Origin: Cannabis sativa
Lineage: Eukaryota; Streptophyta; Magnoliopsida; Rosales; Cannabaceae
Length of the DNA stretch: 64,000 bases
Direction: 5' to 3'
Assembly (NCBI RefSeq): GCF_029168945.1
Contig: NC_083605.1
Span: forward strand, 33,369,280-33,433,279
The position numbers and the translations under genes are program-made. The notes beneath the pieces are model-generated. The model did no database searches, was not told the origin of the DNA, and saw nothing but the letters and a program-made list of their open reading frames with translations. Below, piece by piece: positions 23,573 to 36,236 of this stretch (positions are counted from its first letter, which is position 1; the number at the start of each line of letters is the position of its first letter).

Positions 23573-24508
23573 GAAATTCGGCTACAATTCAAAGGATGAC
23601 TTATGTTAAGTAGTGGAATATGAACCACTTGATATAATGAATTTATATCATTTAATGCGAAGAAAAAGAATAACTCGTTAAATAAAAGACTAATAGAAAA
23701 TATTCATAACTCGCTGACTATGTAGTCTTCAATGAGACAAGGATAGAAAACTATTAAAACATATATCGACGAGACACATACCTGCCTCAAAATACACAAG
23801 CTCAAGAAGATAACTCATTTATTCATAAGAATAAATGCAGTACAACACAACCTCGAATGATGGATAAGCGTGGCATTTACTTCGCTATTCAAAAAGAACT
23901 TGGCAAGGCGAATGACTTGCTGACACTTAGTGTTTCTTTCACATTATAAAAGACAAGGATAACAACTTGAAAATATGGGAGATGCTATCATCCAAATCAG
24001 TATTGACCATTGACAAGTCAAACGAGATGTTATTATCCAAATTAGCATTAACCATCGACAAGTCAAGCGAGATGCTATTATCCAAATCATCATTAACAAT
24101 CGAAAGGATAAGAATAACAAGCAGTTTTGTAGTTATTAATTGTTATCCACACGTGATTTAAATAAAACGTGAAAATTAACCACGTTTCATCAAACATTTA
24201 TAATTTTAATTTAAATATAAATTACTGCCAACTTATATTCCTATAAATAGGAGCAGATCCCACAGAAAAAAGAATGGAGAATTTTAGAGAGAAAAACAGT
24301 AATACGATCAATTATATCTTGTATTAAATACTCAGAAAATATCTTGAATAAGATAGACTCATAGAGTATGTAGATTTAACTGCAAAATTATGTAAAAATA
24401 TCTTGTGTTATTTATACATTATTTATACTTTATTTATTCTTTATTATTTCCGTGTTTAAATTTATTACAAAAGGGCTTATTACTGGTTAACGAAAATTGG
24501 CGCTAACA
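23573..24508 (+). repeat. 5' LTR of a Ty3/gypsy element
   Basis: The LTR runs from TGTTATACCCGAAATTCGGC to GGCGCTAACA, with perfect TGTTA...TAACA ends, 936 bp. It is followed by the leader TTTGCTGCTTTCATTGAGAA and then gag, as in a plus-strand gypsy element. Three copies of a ~45-bp unit (ATCCAAAT plus GACAAGTCAA) lie at 23975-24110. No 3' LTR is present in the window. Confidence 0.75.
24242..24249 (+). promoter_or_regulatory. TATA box of the gypsy LTR
   Basis: TATAAATA lies 266 bp before the LTR end, followed by GC-richer U3/R-like sequence. It is the likely element promoter. Confidence 0.6.
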
Positions 24509-24589
24509 GTTTGCTGCTTTCATTGAGAACCTACGTGATAAAACTCAGAAAAATCCCTCCTTAGAAATAAAAATCTATCCACGGCTGAT

Positions 24590-26899
24590 AACAATCAAAT
24601 GATGAAAGTCATCGTGAGGAAACTGCACATCGCCCTGAGAAAGAACCAATGGGTTTCTCAAAGACCCCATACTTCTGAACAACACGTTCAAGAAGAAATT
24701 ATGGTGGTGATAATCAAAACTCAAAAGGAAGAAACGAAGAAACCAATGCTTCTACAGGATATGTACCTAGAAGTGAGGATGTTTATGATCCAACTAGGTA
24801 TGTACCCTTAGTTGAATTGGAAAATTGACAACTCTGGCAACACTTGGTCGAATCTAACCAGCAAAATGCTGAGTTGGAAAGAGAGGCTGCAGTGGCAAGG
24901 GAAACTCATCGAAATAATACACAGAAGTAACTTGATCCTTGGGTAAGAAGGCCACGAGGCAGACCTCGGGGCTCAAGAACCAAGAGGCAAGAAGCAAATC
25001 AAGGAAATCCCTAGAACACCTAGGAGGTGCAACCTGGGGATACTAGGGATTTTCCAGTGGATGAACGCCAAAATAACGAAGAACCACGTCGAGAAGTTCC
25101 TCAAAGATCTCAAGGATTTATGAATAAGGGGAATGCACGTAATGATATACCAGAGTCTTCTCGCAGGAATGAGGACACAAGGCAACCCCGATTTAGGGAA
25201 CAGGAAATCCCTCGTAATAACGAAAGAAATCCTGAGACTCAACCTAGGACAAGTGGGTTACCACCGAGACACCCACAACGTCCTTCTCCATTTGAAAGGA
25301 AATGAGTATACACGTATCTAACTAGAGGATGTGTATCAAACCTCTTCTGAAGGAGAAGGCCGGTGCAAGATGAGGCAAGTTCTAGTTCAAGATACTCTAG
25401 ATCTCAAGGACAGTCGATCAAGCAGAAAAACGCGAGAAGGAAGTAGGTATCACCGTTATGCTGATCAAGAAAGCATGAGCAACACACGAAGTTATCAATC
25501 TGAGAGTTACTCAGATACAAGATCTGTGAGCAACTATGAGCGAAGACAACCCGATCTTCGTGAACACTTGAATCGAAGACAACGCGATCTATGCAAGCGA
25601 TTAAATCAGAATTCACTTGACTTACACCATCAACTTAATGCAAATTAATAGCAAGTGGATCCCATCCAGTTGCGAATCACTGAGTTGGAGGATATGTTTA
25701 GAAAATAATAGGATGGGGAATACAGGAAATTACCTGCTATGACTCGAATGAGAAAACCAAGCCATTTCATCCTGATATTATGAATTCTCAATTACCTCAG
25801 GGATTCAAAAACCCACACATCTCGCAGTATGATGGGACTACGGACCCAGTCGCTCACCTAAATAACTAGAATACCATAATTTGAGCGAATAATGTCTCGA
25901 ATAATCGATGTATTTTATTCCCAACTTCATTGACTGTGGTAGCGAGTAGTTGGTTCGATAAATTCACTCACCATTCGATAACTTATTGGGAACAGCTATC
26001 CAAGGATTTTAAGAAACAATTTTAGGCTACTAGAGATAGGCGACCTGAAGCATCATCCCTAACTAACATAAAGCAGCAACCAGGCAAGTCACTTAAGGCT
26101 TACCTGAGTCGCTTTCGTACTGCAGCTGCAAAAGTTAGAAACTTGAATGACAGTATACAACTTACTACTCTTCAAGTAGGGATCACAACTGACCTTTCAA
26201 CAGCTGGGGGCGAGCTGTGGGATGACTAAGGTCGTCCAGTAAGAAATATTAATGAACTTAATGAAAGAGCACAAGTGTTTGTGTGCAAAGAGGAGGTGAG
26301 GAATGAGATGAAGTTGCTGAAGACTAGCTAAGGAAACAAACCCAGCACAAGTACTGCCACAGCAAGTACCATCTCAACAAAGGATGATAATCTAAGTGGT
26401 TCAAACACCAAATGAAAAGATGACTGAAGAGAATCATCTAAAAATAAGAAGAAATAGAAAAATCATGACAAATATGTGCCAATCTATATCGTGTACACCA
26501 AGTTGAATGAAACTTGTGAAAACATCTTTCTCGCAAATTAGCACAGGATTGCATTTCGCAAGCCCAAACCAATGAGACATGCGAGACATAAAGAAGATTC
26601 AACAAAATTTTGTTGAGTTCATAAAGACATAGGGCATACAATAGAAGAATGTCAACAACTGAAAGAGGAGATAGAGAGCCTTATCTGGCGTGGTTATTTT
26701 CGACAATATGTGAGGCGTCAAGGTAATGAGCCAAACCAGCCAAATCTGCCCAATCACCCAGATAATAAAAGATTACAACCTCCTCCTGTCGAGGGAGAGG
26801 ATATATTGGATATCTCAGGAGGGCTACATCTCGCTAGAGAAAGTTGTAAAGCCCAGAAAAGATATGTCAATGAAATAAAGAATGAGCAATCGGTGTTTA
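24590..26899 (+). pseudogene. Ty3/gypsy gag polyprotein, heavily mutated
   Basis: Pieces in several plus-strand frames follow gypsy gag order. There is an acidic/arginine-rich N-terminal half (25027-25305, for example RNDIPESSRRNEDTRQPRFR). The Retrotrans_gag core starts near 25795 with GFKNPHISQYDGTTDPVAHL and continues to SLTNIKQQPGKSLKAYLSRF near 26060. The segment after the core holds HKDIGHTIEECQQLKEEIES and GYFRQYVRRQ (26612-26720), which in intact elements is the zinc-finger region; one Cys is not in frame. Stops and shifts are numerous. The protein would form the particle shell of the retroelement. Protease, RT and integrase are missing because LTR G interrupts at 26900. Confidence 0.82.
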
Positions 26900-27172
26900 T
26901 GTTGAGCTTTGTGCCTTAAATAAAACTCTATTTCAATGTAATCTTCTCTATTCAAATATCAATAAAGAAACAAATTTAATTTCATTACTTGTTTAATGTG
27001 TTATTTGGTTCATGTGGTCATCTATTTACTTATTTGATTAATAAATTCATCCAAACCCTTATCACATTGATATTCTTGTTTATTGTGTTGTCGACATAGT
27101 GGAAAGTAAACAAAATTAAGTGATTAAATGTATTCCTATATTTATCAGCACACAGGGTTTAAATGATATGAT
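26900..27172 (+). repeat. LTR fragment G of the 1.9-kb copia family, plus orientation
   Basis: It begins TGTTGAGCTTTGTGCC, matching TGTTGGGTTTTATGCCC at 7982, and continues for about 270 bp of the LTR before LTR A breaks it. It is one of the most diverged family members and sits inside the gypsy gag. Confidence 0.72.
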
Positions 27173-27932
27173 TGTTGGAAATATTTTACCAGGATCTAGA
27201 TTTACTACCATGTATGTTTCATTAACATCCTAATATGAATTCTAAAACAATGAAATAAACACATATAAAGTTTAGTAAACCTTACATTAGGTGCAGCGGA
27301 ATATAATGACTCCTTCCGTTTAGATCTCTAGCCCTTGATTCCTTTCTGTAGCAGAACATAATCAAGATCTAAACTTGGATCTCTTTCTCTCCTACTTTGA
27401 TACTGATTCTCCTGCTTGTTGTTTGGAATCTCCTACAGTCTTACACACTATGATTGAGATACCACTTAATGTGTGTGGGCACTACTCTATCACTCAAGGA
27501 TTTCGAAATTGAAGAAGAAAAGAAGAGAGAAGTGGTTTCAGCTATAGAGAAAAGAATAGGAGGCTCAAATTTCATCTGACAAAGTTAACAAAGTTAAGTG
27601 TGAATGAGAGCCATCACTATCTATTTATAGGTAACCACCTAGGTTTAAGTTAGAATTCTTTGGCATTAAAATAATGAAAAATTAAATGATAAAAGCCTAT
27701 AAGAGTGGCCGGCCATGGGCTTTGGCTAATGGGCATCACTTATGCAATTTGGCTGTTTTATCATTTCTGCATCTCACTTTCTCAAAAATGCCAATTTTCA
27801 AATTCAACCATTTAAATGCCAATTCCAATTATTTATAACTAAAAATTAATTATTAAATAATATTGTCATTTAATATATTTATTAATTAGACATATAAAGT
27901 CTCTTAATTAATAAATAAACCTAGAATCTCTT
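27173..27932 (-). repeat. LTR A, left part
   Basis: It starts TGTTGGAAATATTTTACCAG, the reverse-orientation end of the same LTR family, and runs to CTAGAATCTCTT, where element B interrupts it. The same LTR resumes at 40434 (CTCATTACAATTTCGCCCTT), proving one broken LTR. Confidence 0.85.
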
Positions 27933-29828
27933 TATTGGAATTTATTTTACCAGGATCTTAGATCTACTCACAAGTATGTTGATTAACACCCTAAATATGA
28001 ACTTTCTAAAACGATGAAATAAACACATATAAAGTTTAGGAAACCTTACATTGGGTGCAACAGAATATAATGACTCCTTCCGTTCAGATATCTAGCCCTT
28101 GATTCTTTTCTGTAGCAGAGCATTATCAATATCTGAACCTGGATCTCTTTCTCTGAATCTTTGATGCTGAAACTCCTTCTTGCTGAAAGTCTTTCTTCAC
28201 GATCTTCCTCACTATGATTGAGGTATCACTTGCTGTGTGTGGGCACTACTCATACACTAAGGATTTCGAAATATTGAAGAAGAAAAGAAGAGAGAGAGTG
28301 GTCAGCCAGATAGGGAGAGAGAAGGCTCAGGTTTTTCTCTGAAGGAAAAATAGAAAATTTAAGTGTAATTTTCCTGAAGCCTTCACTATCTATTTATAGC
28401 ATTCCACTAGGGTTAGGTTTGAATTATTTGGCATTAAAATAATGAAAATATCAGTTTAAATTTTCTACAAAAGTGGCTGGCCCTATACTAGTGGATTTGG
28501 GCCTCACTTTTTGCAATTTTGCAGTTTTACCTTTTCTGCATCTGATTTTCTCAAAAATGCCAATTTTCTAATTCAACCATTTAAATGCCAATTCTAACTA
28601 TTTAATAACTATAAATAATTATTAAATAATATTGTCATTTATCATATTTATTAATTGAACCATACAAAGTATCATAATTAACAAATATGCCCCTAATAAC
28701 TCTTTCTTTACAATTTCGCCCTTACTTAGTGAAAAATTCACAAATAGACATAGTCTGATTTGAGAATTATAATTGATTAATCAAAATCAATTACATGAGT
28801 CTTACAAGCAATATTATCTCAACTAGTGCGGGGACCATGGGTCTATATAACCGAGCTTCCAATAAGTAAATCAAGAATTTAGCACTAAAATTCACTAACT
28901 TATTAATTCTTCGTTGAATCCACGCATAGAACTTAGAATTGCACTCTCAGTATATAGAATACTCTATATGTTCCACCATATAGACACATCATTAGTTATC
29001 CATTGTTATAATCCTAATGTGATCAATGATCCTCTATATGAATGATCTACATTGTAAAGGGATTAGATTACCGTAACACCCTACAATGTATTTATTCCTT
29101 AAAACACTTGACCCCATATAAATGATATTTCAGCTTATGTGAAATGGGTACTCCACCATTTATGTTCGTTTGGTCAAGCTCGAAGGAGATCATCCTTTGC
29201 TTACTATTCGCTAGATAGAAGCTATAGATTCCATGTTTATGCTAGCGCTCCCACTCAATTGCACTACCGTGTTCCCAAAATGTACGTATCACCCTGACCT
29301 AAAAGTAGGCTTAACTAACAAATCAAAGAACACGAATAGCCTTTCAAGATTGAGCCTAACCATAACAGGATTAAGAACATTTGATATAGGATCAACTAGG
29401 CGATATTGACTTGAATAGATTTTACGGTAAGTTTAATAAATCTAAGTCAAAGTTCAATATCGGTGCCTTCCGATGCATACTCCATGCATCCAACCTGAGC
29501 TTTACTTTAACCAATGCTCTGGAAAGAACATAGCACTTCTCCAAATGCAAGTAAACTCTGTTGTAGATTATCATATCAGTAAAACCCTATGTCTGATAAA
29601 TCTAGGAAACTTTATTCACATAGTCATGTTTACTTTCCAATGTGTTGACGGCACAATAAACATGATCAAGTATGTGAAAAAGTTTTCAGATGAATTTATA
29701 CATTATGTACATATAATTATGAAATAAATCATGTGAACCATGCAACATTAAATGTTATTTCTGATCTATATTAATAAGTAAATCTGATTATATTGAAATG
29801 AGTTTTATTTAGGGCATAAAACCCAAAA
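27933..29828 (-). repeat. 3' LTR of element B
   Basis: It spans TATTGGAATTTATTTTACC to AAACCCAAAA; the last bases differ from CCCAACA in sister copies by one change. The purine tract AAGTGGGAG (minus strand, about 29832-29840) adjoins it, marking the 3' side. Confidence 0.87.
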
Positions 29829-31100
29829 AACTCCCACTTGCACTAATATAAAACAAAAAGTGTGTTTCAAATAATCTCAACACCTTGATATACAAATCAA
29901 GTGTAGTAGTAGTAAACTCCTCGTAATAAGACCTGAAAGGTTGAATTAAACACAACCTTTTCTGTACCATTACTCTTCCTTTAATCACAAAATCATTGAT
30001 AATGTGAAATTCCTCTCTATATGTCTACTCTCTTGGGATACTGGATTCTATATCTTTGGCAACTACTTTTGGTTAATCAGGAAATTAACACTAGTAGTTT
30101 AAGGCAATTTGGAATGATGCCAAAAATGTATAGAACTTTCCTTAGACTGAATAAGTACCTTTCCTGCAACCTTAACATTCAGTCCCTTCCTGGTAGACCT
30201 AGAGACTTCAGATAGGTTTTGACACTTCTCCAAAATCACTATTCCACCCCCAGAGTAACCACCATCTTATCAGAAAGATTTACTAGCACAAAGGCAAATT
30301 TCGAAATCTGATATGGTGTAGTCTAAGAGTTTTAAACACACCCTTATAGACTAACATATAGTTCCTCTTCTTAATCTTAGGATTTACTTGATTGTCTTCC
30401 AATGTTCTTCTTCTGGATTAATCTGATACCTACTCATTACTCCCACTCAACAGCAGGTGTCTGGTCTAAGGCATACAAAAGCATATCTAAGACCTCTCAC
30501 TGTTGATATAAGAAATTCTTTCATGGCTTTATCTTTCCTAGAATAGTTAAGACTTTTCCTTAGATAAATAAAATCTATACCTAAGAAGTTGTGAAGCTTC
30601 TATAGATTTTCATTAGAAAGAAAATGCTTCAGCATCTTACTAAAGTAAGTTGCTTGCATTAGAGTAAGTAATTACCAGGTATACCACAAGCCATAGGTTT
30701 AGATAAACTCAAACATATAATACTAGGAACAGGAAGTTTGTTAAGTCCATTGAATAGACTTATAAACGAAAATTTCCTTTTATGTCCTTGTAATAGAAAA
30801 CTTTAGGTTGCTCCATATGAATGGATTAAACCATAGTTCTTTTGGCTTTCTTCTTAGTTTCTTATCTTGACAATCCATTACTTGTTTAAACTCACAATGG
30901 ATTTTAATCACTAGTGTCTCCCAAGTCATAAGAAGGTGAATTCCTAGAAACTCTCCCACTATGACAAGGTACCGTGAATTATGTCGAAGAAAACTAAATG
31001 GTATTAACCTCTTTGGTTGTGACAAGACAACAGAGGCAGTGGGATCATCATATGTAAGATGATAGAACACTTTTTGAATCAAGAATTAAATATCTCCTTT
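29829..31100 (-). pseudogene. Copia pol remnant (end of RT and RNase H)
   Basis: On the minus strand, decayed but ordered copia signatures appear. Near 30520-30470 is VRGLRYA plus RPDTCC (consensus type TRPDICYAVG). Near 30455-30400 is MSRYQINPEEEHWKTIK. Near 30320-30240 are DFEICLCASKS and VTLGGG. Near 30030-29960 is SRHIERN with an RNase H C-terminal look. Stops and frame changes occur every few tens of codons. The longest frame (31082-30780, 100 aa) is shared with element D (44152-43799), but I cannot assign it to a domain. These fragments place the whole LTR family in Ty1/copia. Confidence 0.62.
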
Positions 31101-34100
31101 ATTTGCTACTTGTTTTCAGACTTAGTCATTATCTTAGAAAAGTAGTATTTGTTTGAATAAACACTTTCTTATCTATTGACAATGGGATGGTCCACCCCTA
31201 ATCACTTAGAATAGCTAACAATCCATGGTTAACAGTTCTAGCTTTTCTTAAGATTTTGATTAGGTCATCCATGAATCTAGTAATGATTTACATTAAGTAT
31301 ACAACCATTACATCATTCTGAAATTGTATTACCATAGAAGGAATTAGGCAACGACTAGTAACTAATCATCAACATGCAACTCGAAATTTACGGGAGGTAA
31401 GTTTGGATATAATTCAAAAATCAATTTAATGATCTTTGAACTGCATATCTACTAACTATTTCTCCACCCCTATCAGTTCGCAAGATCTTTAACCACTTAC
31501 CTTAATGGTTTTAACCATTGCTAGAAATTAATGAAATTTTTCAAACATTTCAAATTTCTTGCTAAAAGGTATAATCTAGAGTTATCGTTTTAAGAATACA
31601 ACGAAAAACTCATATCCACTTCTGAATGTACATCCATCTGCGAATGAGATGAACTATTTCAGTGGATATAGGCATATTAACTCTTTGCAGAGATTAATCT
31701 TGTCAAATCCACTATGAACAAGATACAAATGCCATAGATAAAAAAAAATGTGGTAGTGTCTTTTGATGACTTAGGTATAGTTACATCAACGAGTCAATAG
31801 AATACTGCAAGTGGATCCTGGTCACAGAATACCTAACTCATATTCCATACAGTTTTAATCCATTAATATAAGATGGATATTAAACACTTGAGAAAGTGTA
31901 ACTGTATTGTATTCTGGAATTAGAAATATAAGAAAATTTCTATTGGTAATCTAAAATTAAAGTCAAAGACTTAAATTTATACCAAATATAATGAGTAATT
32001 CTATCTTGGACCAGCACTACTAATACAAACTCTAAGTCAGATTTGCCCATACAAGTAGGAGATTTCTAAGATTGAGGTTTTATATCAATTGGGAATAGAA
32101 TTTCGGGATTATAATCATATGCGTCATTAAATTTCTTAAGAGAAAATATAGAATGACATGAAATGATTTATAGACCATTCATCCAAGGATATATTTTTAA
32201 GCTAATTCGAAATGAATAAGCTAAGAGGAATTAGGATAATTTCGTTTATAAATAAGAATCCAACGATGCTTCGATTAGCGAAAGATAAAGTAATCTTATT
32301 TATGTAATCTTCTTGTTTCATATTGTAAAAAATACTAGTCTAAGGTGTCATCAATTGATGAACAGCTAGATGTTGCATATACAATATTTATCTTTCGAGA
32401 TCTTACACTATTATGTATGTCTAATGGTGAAAATCCATTAGGGATTTATCTCATTAGATAAACAAACATGTTAGACCAACAATGAAGATTCGAAATTAAA
32501 CTACAATTTAATAACAGAAAATAACATGGTTCAATATAAATTCATACACAATTCAGAAATTATTAAACATATAGCAAGTAGGAATGACAAGTGAAAATAC
32601 TAAAACTTACAATCCTAAATAATTTCCAAGGTTTTTCAACAAACTGATACAGTGTCCCGTTTAGGCGAGAGTCAAAGCATCATCCATTGAATAGAGTTGT
32701 CAGCTCATCTAAAATGATAACCATTCTAGCAACCTTTTATTCGATCAAGATTGGAATTCAGCGTTGTCCCGTTTAGGCGAGAGTCAATGCAATTCTATCT
32801 TATGAGCTTCCACCATTGTTTCATAATTTGCAAGTCAAGTATGGTCGCCACCATTAGGGTGATCCATACCATACAAAACACTTACAAACTACTTATCATT
32901 CGAGATTAAACGGTGCGAAATTGCTAATGAACGTTCCTCCATTAGGGAGGATTACTCACTAAAACAAACGCGGTGTAAAACCCACAATGGAGATCGAATG
33001 TCTTTTGATTAAAAGCTCATTATTTAAAAAGAGTTGTATTTTCTTTGATTCTCTTTATTTATTTTATTTATTTTAAATATATATTTATTTAATTAAAATT
33101 TCCAATTTAGAATGAAAAATTCTAAATATAAATTTTAATTTAATATTTATAAATTTTACTTAGATGGATATGAAAATAACATGAATTATTTCCATCTTAG
33201 TAATAATTTCCAATAAATATTTATAAAAATATTCAATTTAAGTTGTTACAAAATTAATTCAAATTAATTTACAACTCAAATTTAATTTTCTATAAATATA
33301 TATTGCATTTCGAAAAATTAAAGTATTCAAGCACACAATTTTCGAAAATGCATGTTAAAATAAAAAAATAATCCTGGAAAAATTATTCTAATTTAATGTT
33401 GGCCCAAAATTAATTTATAAAATTAATTTACAACAAAAAATATAATTTTCCTATTTAATTAAATATATAAGAAAAATTTCAAATATTTAAGTATGGTGAT
33501 GAAAATCAACTTAAATATTAATTTTCTATTTAATTAAATATACTAGAAAAATACTTCAAGCAAAAATATCATCTATCTAGATTTTCCTTTGACTAATTAA
33601 TTCAATTTCTAATAATATATTTTAATTCATTTATTTTAAATTAATCAATTAATGAAAAAATCATTGATTTAAGTTGGTCCAAAATTAAAATAAATAATTT
33701 ACAACTTTAATCTATTTTTCAAATAAAATTCGAAATTCCAGCATTTAAGAAATGCAATTTCGAAATTTGATTAATAAAATAAAGAAAAAATATATTTTGA
33801 AAATTATTTAAATTTAGTTGAAAAAATAAATTTCAACTAAAAATAATTTTCTATTTATTTAAGTGTCATGAAAAAAGAAATATTTAAGTATCATGATGAA
33901 AATCAACTTAGATATTTAATTTTCAAATTAATTAAATGTACTAAATTCAAGAAATAAATAATTAAGTGTAGAGAAGGCTTAATTATTAATCTCTAGTTTA
34001 ATACTAGGAAAAAAATATACTTAAAATAAATTGTACCAAAATTAATTATTTAAATAATTAATTTCACAATGTATAATATTTTCCTATTTAATATTAGAAA

Positions 34101-36220
34101 TAATAAGTTGCCTAGAAATAACTATCTAGAAAATATCATATTTGACTAAGTATCTTTTCCACAAAATTTTAAAAAATATCTAATTTAAGTTGTATTAGAA
34201 AAAAAAATCTAGAACTTAAATATTTTCAAATTTAAATTTAATTAAATATCAGAAATTAAGTTGTAACTACTTAATTTAAAAATATTCCATTTTAAGTTAA
34301 TATTCGAAAAGATATTAACTTAAAAAATATCTAAAATATTCCATTTTAAGTTACTATTTGAAAAGATGTTAACTTAAAAAATATCTAAAGAATCTTAATA
34401 ACCAATGCCTAAAATTCCTCAACTTAATTTTGAAATTTTAAATCCAAAAGATATTCAGATTTAAGTTAGTTAGTTGTTGATCATAACTAAATATCAACTT
34501 AAATAGGAATATTTAATGAAAAATTTAAATTAAGCTCCAGAAAGAATCTAGATGGTTATAATTCTATATTTAATTAAATACAAGAAAATAAATATAGTTT
34601 AGCTTAGAATAAAGAATTCTTTAAACTATAATTTTTCTTAAATTAATTTCAAAATAAATGAAATTAATTATGTTGCTAATCAATTTTATTAGGTTAAACT
34701 AGTTTAATTAACCTAGTACAGTTATTCAAATCAGGCAAATGGGCCTTCACAATTGGGGTGGTTCATGTGAGGGGGTGCTGGGTTCAGTATGTCGTACCCA
34801 CTACTATGGCTCCCAACTCTCACACAAGGCCCAAAAGAGAGGAATTTAACCTTAATAAGAACAACTGTTATTAATTGAATAGGCCCAAAAACTAAATGGG
34901 CCTAAATAAATTCTATCAAGAACTATGATAATTTATTTTAGCAACAACAACCTATATGCATCTATAATAAAATTAAACACATAGGCTCACACAGGCACAC
35001 TTTGGATGGGTTCTATCATGTTCCTAGGTCATACACAGATGAAAGAAGATTGTAAATATACTTGTTACAAATTATTATCTTGACCAAGGGAGCCATCAGA
35101 TCAATAGGTCTGGCAAAAGGTAACCATGGCTATTTGCAATCAAGTAATAATAGGTTTTTGAAAACTTACAAACAAGCTAAAACACATACTCCTGCAACAA
35201 GGTTAGCTGGATAGTTGGATGTAGGATTTATTTAATTTTAAATTAAATAATTAATTTCGAAATAATTAATTAAATAAATAAATTATTTATTTTCCAAAAA
35301 TTAAAATAAAATAAAAAAATTTCGAAAATTTAAAAAAAAAATTTAAATTTAAAATTAAACCTACAATTTTGAAAAATTAGGTTTCAACCAACCTAAATAT
35401 CATTTCAAAATTTGCTAACTACTTTTAAAATTTAAATGTTATTTTATAAATAAAAATTAAATAAAAAATTAGAAAAGATAAATGAATACCGTTTTCAGAT
35501 TTTAAATGTAATTTAAATAAATAAAATAACAAAATTTAAAAGTTAGCAAAATATCTTATATCTATTTAAAATTACATGATTATAGTTATCTTATTTTAAA
35601 TTTAAATAAGGTCAAATTATTTAAAAAAAGATTTAATTTAAAAAATTTAAAATCTGACCTTAAATTTAAAAATAAGATAAGATATAATCAAATTTAAAAA
35701 TAAGATAGATAATTAAGCAAAAAGATAGATACTAACTATTTTCAAATTCAAATTACACTAATATCTTGAATTAAATTTAAAAAATATTAAATTAATTCAA
35801 AATGATAATTAGAATTGAATTAGGAATAGTAATAGTATAAATATAGAACTACACAAAAAATCGGAAGTTAATTCCATGAAAAAGCATGAAAAAACGAAGA
35901 AAAACGAAAAAATTGTGAGCTGTACGGACAGCTTTCGCGATCGCAGAAAAATTTCAGCAGAGCTCCGATTTTTTTGAATCTTCAAAAAATCATAACTAAT
36001 TCAAATTAAATCGAAATTGAGTTCTGTTAAAAAGTAACTTGCTTAATTTTTTCCATACTATCCAATAAAAATAATTCCAGAAACAGAATCGCAATTATTT
36101 TTCACGAAAATTTACAAGCATCAATCAATCATCAAATAACACTCAATACAACATGATACCATCCAAAAACAAACAAACAATCGTTTTAAAGTCCAAATTT
36201 CTTGCAAGTAAATCAATTAT
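31101..36220 (-). other. Internal region of element B without recognisable gag or integrase
   Basis: 31101-32630 may be decayed pol. From 32640 there is a leader-like stretch with two copies of GTCCCGTTTAGGCGAGAGTC (32656 and 32766). 33040-36220 is extremely AT-rich, with a short conserved island at 34738-34860 and no frame worth noting. Element D keeps the same sequence, so this is the normal composition of the family and not local decay. Confidence 0.6.
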
Positions 36221-36236
36221 CATGGCTCTGATACCA
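36221..36236 (-). other. Primer binding site of element B
   Basis: The minus strand reads TGGTATCAGAGCCATG, an exact 12-base tRNA-iMet match plus four more, two bases from the 5' LTR. Confidence 0.88.

Noticed and set aside
32640..33000. Regular GTCCCGTTTAGGCGAGAGTC pair considered as a structured RNA gene
   Set aside because: Only two copies, no closed stem pattern seen by eye, and it lies within a retrotransposon interior; kept as a possible packaging signal only.
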